A stretch of DNA of 64,000 bases from assembly GCF_002754475.1 (NCBI RefSeq), contig NZ_PEFL01000001.1:744001-808000 (forward strand). The letters run 5' to 3'. The notes under the pieces are model-generated. The model did no database searches. It worked only from the letters and a program-made list of their open reading frames with translations, and was not told where the DNA came from. The stretch comes from Comamonas sp. 26. Lineage in GTDB: Bacteria; Pseudomonadota; Gammaproteobacteria; Burkholderiales; Burkholderiaceae_C. The position numbers and the translations under genes are program-made. Below are positions 34,472 to 45,200 of the stretch, one piece after another. Each line of letters starts with the position of its first letter. Position 1 is the first letter of the stretch.

Positions 34472-34870
34472 AAGTCTGGCCTGGGGCTGATTTATGCAAC
34501 AACGCCTATTTCGAGTGAAAACTTATATGGATTTCTGCTGAAGCAAAAGTTCCAAGAGATTTTTGGAATTTTCATGATGTGCAGAAATGATGTATCCCGT
34601 CATCTAACAAGGTGCGAGCACTGATGCGCGTCTGCGTACTACCATCTTCAGCTTGAAGCGATCACACCGGAGAATACCCTCCGCGACAGCTTTTGCCCCC
34701 GAGTGCTAGATCAATAGCAGCCCCGGTAGCAGACGTTCGAGGCAAGCACCAATTTGACTTACGATCGCTCTCGCGGGGCTCGGGCGTTATAGAGCTACCG
34801 TCCAAAAGTGGGTACCAGAAAATTACTAGCCGCATTGCAGATGCACAAAAGCATTATTCGAAAAACTGCG
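34472..34870. other. non-coding gap after the G-rich repeat
   Basis: About 400 bases of moderate AT content. The short frames present have no family similarity. It may hold remnants of a broken gene, but none is recognisable. Confidence 0.4.
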
Positions 34871-35209
34871 CTACGAGGTAGCTAGAGCAGCCAAGTGAAT
34901 ATCCACCCCACCTTCGGTGCTGGCAGCATTTACATGGTCAAAGTAATCGTACCAACCGCTGGCTTTGATGCCAGACAGCAGAGCATCCAAAGCGTTTTGA
35001 TCAGGAAAGCGCCAAATACCAAGGAATTTATGCGTAGTGCCTTGGTCAATGCTGGAGTCCGTTTCTGCCAGAGAGAGGACTTCGACACCTAGGCTGGACA
35101 GTTGACCTAATGCGAGTCCGATGCCGCTAAGAAAGCGTTGCCTTTGTTCAGCGGACAGTGTGAGCCATGCCGAATTGGGGGTGTAAAGCTCTACGAGGTA
35201 ATGAGACAT
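34871..35209 (-). CDS. small uncharacterised protein, possibly DUF6616-like
   Basis: 112 residues beginning MSHYLVELYTPNSAWLTLSA and containing QRQRFLSGIGLALGQLSSLGVEVLSLAETD, LGIWRFPDQNALDALLSGIKASGWYDYF and NAASTEGGVDIHLAAL. The pattern resembles a small dimeric alpha-beta barrel (ABM-like) fold and, from memory, the DUF6616 group; function unknown. The start at 35209 lies 10 bases after the stop of the HEAT-repeat gene and an AGTGGAAC precedes it, so it belongs to the MarR operon. Confidence 0.65.
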   Translation of the reverse strand: MSHYLVELYTPNSAWLTLSAEQRQRFLSGIGLALGQLSSLGVEVLSLAETDSSIDQGTTHKFLGIWRFPDQNALDALLSGIKASGWYDYFDHVNAASTEGGVDIHLAALATS

Positions 35210-35219
35210 TGTTCCACTT

Positions 35220-35993
35220 TCACTTGAGATTGCGCAGTGCGCGTTGACATATCCGACGGGTGGCAGCAGCTTGGGAGTTTTCAAGCCATTGGTCACAGAT
35301 GCCACGCACCCACGCTGGCTGATCTTTAGCGGCATCATTGAGCCAATTGGCAACCGAGTCCTGTACATAGACCGAAGGGTCGCTCCTCAGAGCAGAGAGC
35401 AAAGGCAACGCTTGTTCGGGTGAGTGTTTGAGCGCTGAGATATGCGTGCACCACACTCCACGGGGTCGCAAAACCTCGCACGCGAATCGCCGGACACGTT
35501 CAGAAGGGTCTTTTGTCCATAGCATCAATTGTGCGATGGCCGTCGGCAGCTCTTGCACCAAGTGCGGGCGCATCGCCATCCAAGCCCATTCACGCACACC
35601 AAAATGCGCGTCATCTGCCAATGGGTAGATTGCGGCAAGTCGTACATCGACATCTAGGTATGGCTGAGCACCGATCATGAAACACGCCCAACCACGAGCC
35701 ATGTCTGCGCGATGTCTTTGGCATTGCGCGATGCCCTCAGTACCTAAGTCCTCCAGCATGGCTAAGCCGATATGGGTCATGCGTTTGAGCACCCCCAGTT
35801 GGCAGGCTGCATCAATCGCGTTAAGTGCGGGAGCCGTAAGTGCTGGAAAGATCGTTCGTGCCAGTACGGCTTGGTCGACTGCCAAACATTCAGCCAGCGT
35901 GGCACATTGCAACTCTCCAAGCGATAGCGCACGCAGAATATCTCGAGGAATGTCAACGGCGCGCGTCGCGCCTTTGCGGACTTCATTCTTCAT
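35220..35993 (-). CDS. DNA alkylation repair (AlkD/AlkC-like HEAT-repeat) protein
   Basis: 257 residues made of helical HEAT-like repeats. VRLAAIYPLADDAHFGVREWAWMAMRPHL is followed by ERVRRFACEVLRPRGVWCTHISAL and VYVQDSVANWLNDAAKDQPAWV, close to what is seen in AlkD/AlkC-type glycosylases that excise N3- and N7-alkylated purines. Catalytic Asp/Trp residues cannot be assigned without an alignment. It overlaps the MarR gene by 4 bases (ATGA), so translation is probably coupled. The operon suggests a stress function. The exact subfamily is uncertain. Confidence 0.65.
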   Translation of the reverse strand: MKNEVRKGATRAVDIPRDILRALSLGELQCATLAECLAVDQAVLARTIFPALTAPALNAIDAACQLGVLKRMTHIGLAMLEDLGTEGIAQCQRHRADMARGWACFMIGAQPYLDVDVRLAAIYPLADDAHFGVREWAWMAMRPHLVQELPTAIAQLMLWTKDPSERVRRFACEVLRPRGVWCTHISALKHSPEQALPLLSALRSDPSVYVQDSVANWLNDAAKDQPAWVRGICDQWLENSQAAATRRICQRALRNLK

Positions 35994-36484
35994 GATGTAG
36001 CGTTTGGAATAGGGCTCGTAACCCTCTCAAGCAACACCGCCAACTGCTTGCGCTCGGGTGCAGACAGATTGCCAAACAAGCCAGCAATCCAACGACCATG
36101 CTGATCGACAACTTTACTGGCTAGTTGTTTTCCTTTTGTGGTCAGCCGAATGCAAAGTGCACGACGGTCGTCGACATTGGCATGACGTGCAATCAAACCT
36201 TCTCGTTCCAGTCCGTCTAACAGACCGGTCACCGTGGCGCGGGTGACGCCTGCCTGTTCTGCCAGCGCGTTGGGTGCGAGTCCATCAGATGCCACATCGA
36301 GAAGGAACAACAGCACAAAGCGCCCCTCAGACAAACCATGAGGGGCAAGCAAGGCAGCGCAGTCCCGGTCGATGTTTGCAGCCATCGATAGCACTTGAAA
36401 ACAAAGCTGGATGCCGTCCACATCAGGAAGGTTGCGTCGTTGCGCTTCTTCAATTAGCGCCTGGTACTTCTGTTCAAACTTCAT
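35990..36484 (-). CDS. MarR-family transcriptional regulator
   Basis: 164 residues. The winged HTH is clear: ALAEQAGVTRATVTGLLDGLEREGLIARH, followed by the wing ANVDDRRALCIRLTTKGKQL. Helices on both sides form the dimer interface. MarR regulators respond to small phenolic or oxidising compounds. It is the first gene of the leftward operon MarR - HEAT repeat - small protein and is preceded by a dyad at 36488 that it probably binds. An autoregulated stress operon is inferred. Confidence 0.92.
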   Translation of the reverse strand: MKFEQKYQALIEEAQRRNLPDVDGIQLCFQVLSMAANIDRDCAALLAPHGLSEGRFVLLFLLDVASDGLAPNALAEQAGVTRATVTGLLDGLEREGLIARHANVDDRRALCIRLTTKGKQLASKVVDQHGRWIAGLFGNLSAPERKQLAVLLERVTSPIPNATS

Positions 36485-36487
36485 TAG

Positions 36488-36514
36488 TTAGCCTAAATAT
36501 AATATGGTAGCTAA
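36488..36514. promoter_or_regulatory. MarR operator candidate (TTAGC-N17-GCTAA)
   Basis: A dyad with arms TTAGC and GCTAA around AT-rich sequence (AATATAATAT), immediately upstream of the MarR start at 36484. The spacing and location fit MarR autoregulation. Confidence 0.45.
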
Positions 36515-36742
36515 TTATATAAGCAAGTTCACTTCAAGAGATGTCGGCTATGGGTAGTGAGCCCTGTTCGCATGACTTGACAGCGGACACTCAGCAATCC
36601 ATCTGCCTGCACTTGTTGCCCACTGTCAGCTGCTTGTTGATTTCCACCCAGAAGTGACCCACTAGCCCCCGGTTTTTCCATCTCAGTCTGATCCACGCAT
36701 TAACCCTAGCCTGCTGCTTTCTTGTGCAGTAGGAGACCAGGA

Positions 36743-38269
36743 GTGATTGACGTGGCTACTTTGAGTGTCATCAGACGCTGGGCTCTACGTGAGCACCTGT
36801 CCATCCGAGAGATCGCCCGCAGAACCGGGCTTTCTCGCAATACCATCCGCAAGTATTTGCGCTCCGACGTTGTGCAACCTCAACTTGCACAGCGCACCAT
36901 TGCCACCAAGCTCGACCCCTTCGCCAGCAAGCTGTCAGGCTGGCTGCGTACAGAAGTCAACCGCTCTCGCAAGCAGCGGCGCACGATCAAGCAGATGTTT
37001 CTGGACTTGGAGGCGTTGGGCTACACCGGCTCCTACAACCGAGTCGCTGCCTTTGCCAGAGTATGGAAGGCTCAGTGTCATGCGGCGGAGCAGACATCAG
37101 GGCGAGGCGTTTTTGTGCCCCTGGTCTTCGGCGCTGGAGAAGCCTTCCAGTTTGATTGGAGCGAGGATTGGGCTGTCATTGCGGGTGTACGCACCAAGCT
37201 GCAAGTGGCTCACTTCAAGCTCAGCCACAGCCGAGCCTTCTATCTGCGGGCCTATCCCCTGCAAACCCATGAGATGCTGTTCGATGCCCACAACCGTGCC
37301 TTTGCGGTGTTTGGAGGCGTCCCTAGGCGGGGGATCTACGACAACATGCGCACAGCCGTCGATCGTGTCGGCCGTGGCAAGCTCAGAGAGGTCAACGCCC
37401 GCTTCAGTGCGATGGCCAGCCATTTCCTGTTCGAGGCACAGTTTTGCAATCCGGCCTCGGGATGGGAGAAGGGACAGGTCGAGAAGAATGTTCGGGACGC
37501 TCGCCATCGTATCTGGCAATCTGTACCAGCGTTTCCGACACTCAGAGCCCTCAACGATTGGCTAGAGCAACGGTGTCAACAGTTATGGCAAGAGATTGCG
37601 CATGGCCAATTGCCTGGCTCACTTGCTGATGTGTGGGAGCAAGAACGCTCAACCTTGATGCCCATGCCTCGGCCGTTTGACGGCTTTGTCGAGCATGCCA
37701 AACGAGTCTCTCCCACCTGCCTAGTTCACTTCGAGCGCAATCGCTACAGCGTGCCGGCCTCTTATGCCAACCGACCTGTGAGCTTGCAGGTGTATGCCGA
37801 CCGCCTGGTCGTCGTGGCCGAAGGCCAGTTCGTCTGTGAACACCCGCGCATCATTGAGCGCAATCACCAAGGCTCTGGGCGTACGGTCTATGACTGGCGT
37901 CATTACTTGGCCGTATTGCAGCGCAAGCCCGGCGCATTGCGTAATGGTGCTCCGTTCGTCGAACTGCCAGATGCGTTCAAGCGCCTGCAAGCACTACTCC
38001 TGAAGCAGCCCGGTGGCGACCGTGAGATGGTGGAGGTGCTTGCCTTGGTGTTGCAGCACGATGAGCAGGCCGTCCTGGCCGCTGTCGAGTTGGCTCTGGA
38101 GGATGGCGCACCCCGCAAGACCCACATCATCAATGTCTTGCACCGCCTCATTGATGGAACACCGGAACCTGAGCCCATCCATTCACCCCAAGCCTTGGCC
38201 TTGATCGTTGAGCCCCAGGCCAACGTCGTGCGCTACGACCAACTCCGACAGGTGCGCCATGCGTCATGA
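36743..38269 (+). CDS. istA: IS21-family transposase IstA
   Basis: About 508 residues from a GTG at 36743 preceded by AGGAG. It has an N-terminal HTH ([25 protein letters not shown]), the DDE core including [19 protein letters not shown] with the first catalytic Asp, [16 protein letters not shown] and [23 protein letters not shown] with the Glu, and a C-terminal DNA-binding part ([20 protein letters not shown]). It breaks and joins the element ends. It overlaps istB by 11 bases. Earlier or later GTG/TTG starts are possible. Confidence 0.93.
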   Translation: MIDVATLSVIRRWALREHLSIREIARRTGLSRNTIRKYLRSDVVQPQLAQRTIATKLDPFASKLSGWLRTEVNRSRKQRRTIKQMFLDLEALGYTGSYNRVAAFARVWKAQCHAAEQTSGRGVFVPLVFGAGEAFQFDWSEDWAVIAGVRTKLQVAHFKLSHSRAFYLRAYPLQTHEMLFDAHNRAFAVFGGVPRRGIYDNMRTAVDRVGRGKLREVNARFSAMASHFLFEAQFCNPASGWEKGQVEKNVRDARHRIWQSVPAFPTLRALNDWLEQRCQQLWQEIAHGQLPGSLADVWEQERSTLMPMPRPFDGFVEHAKRVSPTCLVHFERNRYSVPASYANRPVSLQVYADRLVVVAEGQFVCEHPRIIERNHQGSGRTVYDWRHYLAVLQRKPGALRNGAPFVELPDAFKRLQALLLKQPGGDREMVEVLALVLQHDEQAVLAAVELALEDGAPRKTHIINVLHRLIDGTPEPEPIHSPQALALIVEPQANVVRYDQLRQVRHAS

Positions 38270-39044
38270 CCCCGCCATTGCTGCGATCATCATCATGCTG
38301 CGCCAACTCAAGATGTTTGGCATGGCCCAGGCCGTGACAGAACTTGCCGAGCAAGGCTCACCAGCCTTTGAAGCAGCACATCCCATACTCTCGCAACTGC
38401 TCAAGGCCGAGAGCGCAGAGCGAGAAGTGCGCTCCATTGCCTATCAGCTCAAGGTGGCCAAGTTCCCTGTCTACAGAGATCTGGCAGGCATTGACTTCGC
38501 ACACAGCGAGGTCAATGAAGCCTTGGTGCGCAGCCTTCATCGCTGTGAATTCATCGAGAAGGCCAACAATGTGGTGCTTGTCGGAGGCCCCGGTACTGGC
38601 AAGACGCACATCGCTACGGCCCTGGGTATTCAGGCCATTGAGCACCACCGTCAAAGGGTGCGCTTCTTCTCTACGGTGGAATTGGTTAATGCCTTGGAGC
38701 AAGAGAAAGTACAAGGCAAAGCCGGACAGCTCGCCCACAGGCTGGTGCATACCGATCTGGTGATACTCGAGGAGCTGGGCTATCTGCCCTTCAGCTCATC
38801 TGGTGGTGCGCTACTGTTTCATCTGCTCTCAACGCTTTACGAACGCACCAGCGTAGTGATCACCACCAACCTGAGCTTCAGCGAATGGGCCAGCGTGTTT
38901 GGGGACGCCAAGATGACCACCGCATTACTGGACCGCCTGACCCACCACTGCCATATTCTGGAAACAGGCAACGACAGCTACCGCTTCAAGCACAGCAGTG
39001 CAGTCCAACAACCGCCCATGAAGAAGGAGAGAAACAAAACCTGA
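38259..39044 (+). CDS. istB: IS21-family helper ATPase IstB
   Basis: 261 residues. The Walker [20 protein letters not shown] lies near residue 107, and a Walker B-like [12 protein letters not shown] follows; the usual Asp-Glu is Glu-Glu here. [22 protein letters not shown] is the family signature. The protein oligomerises on target DNA and directs IstA. The start [14 protein letters not shown] at 38259 overlaps the istA stop, as usual in IS21 elements. Confidence 0.95.
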   Translation: MRHDPAIAAIIIMLRQLKMFGMAQAVTELAEQGSPAFEAAHPILSQLLKAESAEREVRSIAYQLKVAKFPVYRDLAGIDFAHSEVNEALVRSLHRCEFIEKANNVVLVGGPGTGKTHIATALGIQAIEHHRQRVRFFSTVELVNALEQEKVQGKAGQLAHRLVHTDLVILEELGYLPFSSSGGALLFHLLSTLYERTSVVITTNLSFSEWASVFGDAKMTTALLDRLTHHCHILETGNDSYRFKHSSAVQQPPMKKERNKT

Positions 39045-39130
39045 TCCACATCTTGAGCCTTGCGGCTCAAGCCAAAGGGTGGGTCAGTTTGAGATGGAAA
39101 TTGCGGGTCAGATTTGCGTGGAAATTAACA

Positions 39131-39726
39131 GGGTGTCGATCACAACAAGGGCGGGTGGTGGTGTGTATTCTTTGCGTCTAACCATAGTTTAGGACTTGCA
39201 AAAGTTTCTGCTTTGTCAGAAATTATCTGCGTCCAGCAAGTGCTGTGCAAAATATTTCTAATAGTCCGTGAATTTTTATCAGTCGCCGCGATGGCGAGCA
39301 CCGATATGGCTGGCTGTACTGTTAGCCATAACGTGGCCTTCTGTGCCCCTTGAATCCGTAGCCTAAAGCCGCTCCTAGGCACCAACTTCGGCTTTGCAGC
39401 GATAGCTGCCCCTGGCCGCCAATTTAGCGACTCACGCTTATCGGCATAAAGCAGTCGTACTCGTCTGGTTGCCAAGATAGTCCTGATCTCAACTATTTGA
39501 AATCTAGCAGTCATTCAGAACCCTGGTGTGGGCTCAGTGAGAAGCTGGAGTGACGAACTTTGGCAAAAAATACCTGATTTCAGTGATTGCCCTTGTATTT
39601 TTTGCTCTGTAACATTCTTAATACATTTTTTGACAATTAAGACTTTTGCATACTTTTGGAAGTTTGCTGTTCGATCTCATCGAAGTCTTGTTATCAAACC
39701 GTCTTTGCCACCATCCTCTCGCAGAT
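39131..39726. other. 596-base non-coding gap upstream of the TolC-like gene
   Basis: Becomes AT-rich toward the TolC-like gene. A TTGACA at 39630 could be a -35 box, but no well-spaced -10 box was found. A 125-codon reverse frame (39140-39514) shows no recognisable family and is not called. The promoter of the giant-protein locus is probably here, unless it lies within the 42.07-42.27 kb gap. Confidence 0.4.
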
Positions 39727-41268
39727 ATGAATGCTCTTGCTAACCACCGGCCTGAGAACAATTTTCGTGACCGTGTCCGGCTCACGGCCTTGTTAGGCTC
39801 GGCCATCTGGCTTACTGGCTGTGCCAACCTGAGCAGTCAGGCGCTCTCGACAGAAGAAATTCAGTCACAGGTTCAGGCCGATCGGCAGAGCCTCGGTAAG
39901 GACGTGGCTCCGTTGACTGGTGCGGTGAGTCTTGAAGAGGCTATCGCGCGAGCCATCAAGTACAACGCAGCACAACGCCTGCGCGGCATGGAAGAGGCGG
40001 TGGCCCAGGGCACCGCCAATGTTGCCAAGTTCGACATGCTGCCCAAGCTGGTGGCCTCTGCCGGCTACCGCTACCGCGACAAGGACCTGATCAGCCGCAG
40101 CACGGACTCGGTCACCGGCGCGCCTTCCCTGGCGCATCCTTATATCTCGTCGGATCGGGAATCGACGCTGACTTCGCTGAGCTTCTCCTGGAGCCTGCTG
40201 GACTTCGGTCAGAGCTACTATGCAGCTCGTCAGCACGCTGATCGTGCCCAGATTGCTGCCGAGCGCCGTCGCAAGGCCATCCACACCTTGATCCAGGATG
40301 TACGCATCGCCTACTGGCGTGTGGCTGCGGCCCAGGCCTTGGAGTCCTCACTTCAAACCGCAGGCCAGGATGCAGACCAAGCCCTGGAAAATTCGCGCAA
40401 GGTAGAAGCGGAGAAGCTGCGCTCCCCTATGGAGCCGCTGCGCTATCAGCGCCAGTTGCTGGAGAATATCCGCCTGTTGGAAGCCATTCAGCAGGAGCTG
40501 TCCTCCTCGCGCATCGAGCTGGCGTCATTGATGGGCGTGTCTCCCGCAGGACTGAACCAGCCGCTGCGTGTGATTGAGCCTGCGGCCTCGAATGCCCAGC
40601 GCTGGCTGGAGCAACCAGTGGAAAAACTGGAAGACCGAGCCCTGCAGCTGAACCCCGATCTGCGCGAGAGCCTGTACAACGCCCGTATCGCCAACGAAGA
40701 AACCAAGCGCGTCATGCTGCGCATGTTCCCCGGTCTGTCTTTCAACTATGGCGTCAACAAGAGCAGCGACAGCTATCTGATCAATGACCGCTGGCAGGAT
40801 GCCGGCCTGCAGATCTCTTTCAATCTGCTGGGACTGCTGTCACTGCCTGCACAACGTCAACTGGCCGATGCGGGTGTCAAACTGGCCGATCAGCGTCGTC
40901 TGGCTACCCAAATGGCGGTATTGACTCAATTGCATGTAGCCCGACTGCAATTTGCGAATGCCGTACGTCAATATGAAAGAGCGCAGACCATTGCCTCCGT
41001 GGACCAACGCCTGTCCGAGCATGTGAACAATCAGGTGCAAGCCGACAAACTCACTGCCCTTGAGGGTGTCTCCCAGCAGACCACCACTATTCTTTCCGTT
41101 CTGCGCCGTTACCAGGCCCAGTCCAATATGCAGGCCGCCAGCTCCCGCTTGCAAGCCACTCTGGGCATGGAGCCATTGATTGAAGGCTCGGACAACATGC
41201 CGTTGCCTGAACTCACACAGGCCGTTGGTAAATCGCTGCAAAGCTGGGATGCAGGTCAAGTCCAATGA
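39727..41268 (+). CDS. TolC-family outer-membrane efflux lipoprotein
   Basis: 513 residues. A signal ending in the lipobox LTGC (Cys32) anchors it to the outer membrane. Two OEP-type repeats follow, with coiled-coil helices such as LIQDVRIAYWRVAAAQALESS and the LLDFGQSYYAARQHAD segment seen in outer-membrane factors. Start MNALANHRPE at 39727 was chosen because the signal follows it; the longer frame has no such feature. It overlaps the next gene by 4 bases. In the neighbourhood it would supply the outer-membrane channel for the giant protein at 42274. Confidence 0.9.
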   Translation: MNALANHRPENNFRDRVRLTALLGSAIWLTGCANLSSQALSTEEIQSQVQADRQSLGKDVAPLTGAVSLEEAIARAIKYNAAQRLRGMEEAVAQGTANVAKFDMLPKLVASAGYRYRDKDLISRSTDSVTGAPSLAHPYISSDRESTLTSLSFSWSLLDFGQSYYAARQHADRAQIAAERRRKAIHTLIQDVRIAYWRVAAAQALESSLQTAGQDADQALENSRKVEAEKLRSPMEPLRYQRQLLENIRLLEAIQQELSSSRIELASLMGVSPAGLNQPLRVIEPAASNAQRWLEQPVEKLEDRALQLNPDLRESLYNARIANEETKRVMLRMFPGLSFNYGVNKSSDSYLINDRWQDAGLQISFNLLGLLSLPAQRQLADAGVKLADQRRLATQMAVLTQLHVARLQFANAVRQYERAQTIASVDQRLSEHVNNQVQADKLTALEGVSQQTTTILSVLRRYQAQSNMQAASSRLQATLGMEPLIEGSDNMPLPELTQAVGKSLQSWDAGQVQ

Positions 41269-42068
41269 AGTCCCGCGTGTCACCTTTGATTTTGGGTCTG
41301 TCGCTGGGCCTGTCTCTGGCCGCTCATGCCCAACCCGGCTCAGCAGCCCAAGGACTTCCCAAGACTCACGTCCCCTTGCCCAGCGTACTCGAGCAGCGTG
41401 AAATCCGTGCCCAGCTTGCACCGCGTCGCTACACCACGCTGGCGGCCGAAATCGGTGCCAAAGTGCAGCGTCTTCCCGTGGTCGAAGGTGGTGCCTTTCG
41501 CCAGGGGCAACTGCTGGTGCAGTTTGACTGCAGCCTGCCACAAGCCCAGCTGAACAAGGCCCAGGCAGGCGTGGACGCCACCGAAAAGACCTGGAAGGCC
41601 AACCAGCGTCTGGCGGAATTGAACTCTGTCGGCAAGGTAGAGCTGGATATTTCTCAGGCCGAATGGAACAAGGCCAGGGCTGAAGTCGCGGCCAACCGCA
41701 GCTTGCTGGGCAAATGCCAGATCACCGCGCCCTATGCAGGTCGTGTTGCCGAGCAAAAAATCCGCGAACAGCAGTACGCCCAACCAGGCCAGGCCCTGAT
41801 GGACATCCTCGACGACTCCGCGCTTGAGCTGGAGTTTCTGGTGCCTTCACGCTGGCTGAGCTGGCTGCACCAGGGCACCAACTTCGAAGTGCGCATTGAC
41901 GAGACCGGCAAGACCTACCCCGCCAAAGTGCAGCGCCTGGCCGCACGTGTGGACCCGGTAAGTCAGTCCATCAAGGTTAACGCCGCCATCCACGGCAAGT
42001 TTGCTGAACTGATTGCTGGCATGAGCGGACAGGTGCTGTTGGCACCGCCCCAAGCTGCAAAGCCCTAG
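41265..42068 (+). CDS. periplasmic adaptor (HlyD/RND-type) subunit
   Basis: 267 residues with a Sec signal (SPLILGLSLGLSLAAHAQ). A barrel-sandwich-hybrid half (YTTLAAEIGAKVQRLPVVEGGAFRQGQLLVQFD) is followed by a short coiled coil and the second half CQITAPYAGRVAEQKIREQQYAQPGQALMDILD, then a beta barrel. It is shorter than typical RND adaptors (about 350-400 residues). The stop-start overlap ATGA with the TolC-like gene implies coupled translation. It probably bridges an inner-membrane component to the TolC-like channel. No RND pump or ABC ATPase is nearby. Confidence 0.88.
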   Translation: MKSRVSPLILGLSLGLSLAAHAQPGSAAQGLPKTHVPLPSVLEQREIRAQLAPRRYTTLAAEIGAKVQRLPVVEGGAFRQGQLLVQFDCSLPQAQLNKAQAGVDATEKTWKANQRLAELNSVGKVELDISQAEWNKARAEVAANRSLLGKCQITAPYAGRVAEQKIREQQYAQPGQALMDILDDSALELEFLVPSRWLSWLHQGTNFEVRIDETGKTYPAKVQRLAARVDPVSQSIKVNAAIHGKFAELIAGMSGQVLLAPPQAAKP

Positions 42069-42074
42069 ATATTC

Positions 42075-42165
42075 AAAAAAGGAGCAGCCTGCGATTGCCT
42101 CACAAAGGTTTTAATGCATTCTCAGGTTGAGAGCATTTCCTCTAGCGCGCAAGCTGCTCATATTT
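42075..42165. repeat. AGCAGC/AGCGCG intergenic inverted repeat
   Basis: AAAAAAGGAGCAGCCTGCG at one edge pairs with CGCGCAAGCTGCTCATATTTT at the other. Similar to the repeats near 7747, 17131, 22941 and 29220. It separates the TolC-adaptor pair from the giant gene. Confidence 0.5.
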
Positions 42166-42273
42166 TGATAGTTAGATAGCAAGAGACCGAAGGCCCCGAG
42201 AGGGGGATACCGGCGGTCTGAACCTGCAAGGCAGGCAAGCGCCATGCCACCTTCATACCGGAAGGACACTTTG

Positions 42274-45200
42274 ATGACCCGCAAATCCCGCCCATTCTGG
42301 AACCGTCTGACACAAGCCATGACGGCACAGACCGTGAAGATCAATGCCCCCCAGCGCCAGCAGCCGGTCTCTGCCGTGCGCCCGCTGGCATTGGAGCAGC
42401 GCTTTATGTTTGACGGCGCTGCTGCGGTGGATGTGGCGCATGCCGCCGCAGATGCTGCAACACCAGTGTCAGCAGAACATGCAGTGGACACGGCCAGCGC
42501 ATTGCGCCATGCGCTGACGGCGGAAGCGCAGAGGGCGACCGAGGGTCCGGCAGGTTCGACACAACGCCAGGAAGTGGTGTTCATCGATGGCCAGGTGGCC
42601 AATGTCGGCGAATTGCTCAATGGTCTCTCGGGCAATGCCGAGGTGGTGATCCTCGATCCGACCAAGGACGGCCTGCAGCAAATGGCCGACTACCTCCAGG
42701 GCCGTGAAGGCCTGGATGCGGTGCACCTGCTGTCTCACGGTGCCGATGGCACCGTGCAGGTGGGCAATGTCTGGCTGGCGTCCAGCAACCTTTCCGAACA
42801 CCGCGCGCAACTGGAAAGCATCGGTGCCGCGCTCAAGGCCGACGGCGACCTGATGCTCTACGGCTGCCGCGTCGGCGACAGCAGCAAGGGCCAGGCGTTT
42901 ATCGATGACCTGGCAAGCATCACCGGCGCCGATGTGGCGGCCTCCTCGGACGATACCGGGGTCGCGGCGCTGGGCGGCAACTGGACGCTGGAGCGCAGCA
43001 GCGGCGTGATCGAAACGGCCACCCTGACGGTGGATGCCTACGACGGTCTGCTGGTGACCACCTGGAGCACCGGGAATGCCCCGCTGGGTTTCTCGACCAT
43101 TGGCGCGGCCGGCCGTGTGGTGGTTGGCGACTTCGACGGCGACGGCGATACCGACATTCTTTATCAGACCGGCGCCAATGGCAGTCCCTGGGCTTATTCG
43201 CGGAGCAACGGCAATGGAACCTTTACCCAACTGACATTGGCGCAATCGCCGTTTGCCGGGTTAGCGCTGCTGGACCATACCAATTCCAACTACTTCGTTG
43301 GCGATTTCGATGGCGATGGTGATATCGATGTGCTGGTCGGGGTGAACGGCACCTCCGGGATGTTCCTGCGCAACGACAATGGTGTTTTCAGCAGCCAATC
43401 CAGTGCGAGCTTTCCGCAGCCCGCTGTCGGCTCTCGCATGGTGGTGGGTGATTTCGACAACGATGGTGATACCGACATCCTTTATCAGACGGGCGGCTCT
43501 GGCAGTGCCTGGGCCTACGCCCGCAGCGAAGGCGGTGGCAACTTCACGTTTCTGACTCAGGGGACTTCGCCTTTCGCCGGGCTGACACTTCCGGACCACG
43601 GGGGCAACAACTATTACGTTGCCGATTTCGACGGCGATGGTGACCTGGACATCCTGGCCGCGGTCAGCGGAGCCACCGGCACCTTCCTGCGCAACAATGG
43701 CAGCAGCTTCAGTAGCGGCTCCACTACCACCTTCCCCGCGGCCGCCGCCAACGGACGCCTGCTGGTCGGCGACTTCGACGGCGATGGCGACGCCGACATT
43801 CTCTACCAGACCGGTGCCAACGGTACTGCCTTCCAATATGCACGCAGCAATGGTGATGGCACCTTCACCATCCTGACCCTCGCGAACTCGCCCCTGGCAG
43901 GCGTGCCCCTGGTCGACCACACTGGCGCGAACTACCGCGTCGGCGACTTCGACGGCGATGGTGACCTCGATATCTTCTCGGCCACCAACTCCAGCTCGGG
44001 CAATTTTTATGTGCAGAACGGCTCGCCGCCCGAGGTCACGGCGTCCACCCCGAGCGACAATGCCACCGGTGTCAGCCGGACCGCCAATATCGTGCTGACC
44101 TTCAGCGAGTCGGTCACCAAGGGCACGGGCAATCTCTACATCGTGCGGACCTCGGACAACGTGATAGTCGAAACCATCCCGGTCGGCAGTACGCAGATCG
44201 TGGGTTCCGGCACCACCTGGACCATCGATCCGTCGATCACCCTGGCCGCTGGCACTTCCTATGCCCTCCGCGCCGACGCCAAGACCTTCGTCGATGCCGA
44301 CGGCATTGTCTTCAAGGGTATCCAGAACAACACCACGCTGAACTTCGCCACCGCGGCCAACGCCGCGCCGGTAATCGCCAACCTCAACGGCGACTCCGTC
44401 AGCTACACCGAAGGCAGCACTGGCACGCGGCTCGATGCCAGCGGCAATGCCACCGTCACCGATGCCGACACCACCCTGTTCACCGGTGGCATCGTCACCG
44501 CGTCGATCACCAGCAACGGTGTGTCTGGTGAAGACGTCCTGTTTGTCGTCAACGAGGGCACAGGCCCCACGCAGATCAGCGTCTCTAGCAGCAACATCTC
44601 CTATGGCGGCGTCCAGATCGGCACCTTCACCGGTGGCACAGCGGGCAGCCCGCTGGTGATCACCCTCAACGGCGCGGCGGACGCCACTGCCGTCACTGCG
44701 CTGGTGCGCAACCTGACCTACCGCAACACCAACGATGCCGACATTGCCACGCCGACGCGCATCGTGCAGGTCACCATCAGCGATGGCACCGGCGCCACCA
44801 GCGCTGCGGCCTTGGTGACGGTAGGCATCAACGCGGTCAACGACGCACCGACCCTGACCGCCACCGGCGCCAACCCGACCTTCACCGAGAACGGTACGGC
44901 GTCCAGACTCTTCAGCGGCACCACCATTAGCACCATCGAAGCGGGGCAGACCATCACCGGGCTGATCATGCAGGTCAGCAACTTAGCCGATGGAAGCCTG
45001 GAAAAGCTGGTCATCGACGGCACCACTGTCAACCTCACCGACCTGACGTCGGTGACCACGGGCACCAACGGTCTGAGCGTGTCGGTTGCCGTCTCCGGCA
45101 GTACCGCCACTGTGACCGTCACCCATGCCGGTATATCCACGGCGCTGGCGCAGACCATCGTCAACAACATCGCCTACCGCAACGACAGCGATAGCCCGCA

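Larger units (their letters stand above)
36635..39130 (+). mobile_element. IS21-family insertion sequence
   Basis: About 2.5 kb. The left end TGTTGATTTCCACCC (36635) matches the inverted right end GTGGAAATTAACA (to 39130). Internal copies of the terminal motif also pair: GTGACCCACTAG and TTTTTCCATCTCAGTCTGA on the left, GGGTGGGTCAGT and TTGAGATGGAAATTGCGGGT on the right. Multiple repeated terminal motifs and TGTT/AACA tips are typical of IS21. The two genes istA and istB are intact in sequence. I saw no target duplication. A hairpin at 39052-39071 lies behind istB. Confidence 0.85.

Noticed and set aside
33225..39130. Composite transposon formed by the two insertion sequences
   Set aside because: They belong to different families (IS3 and IS21), one is inactive and their ends are unrelated.
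39140..39514. Reverse open frame of 124 codons beside the IS21 element
   Set aside because: No recognisable domain, poor start context and atypical composition; treated as non-coding.
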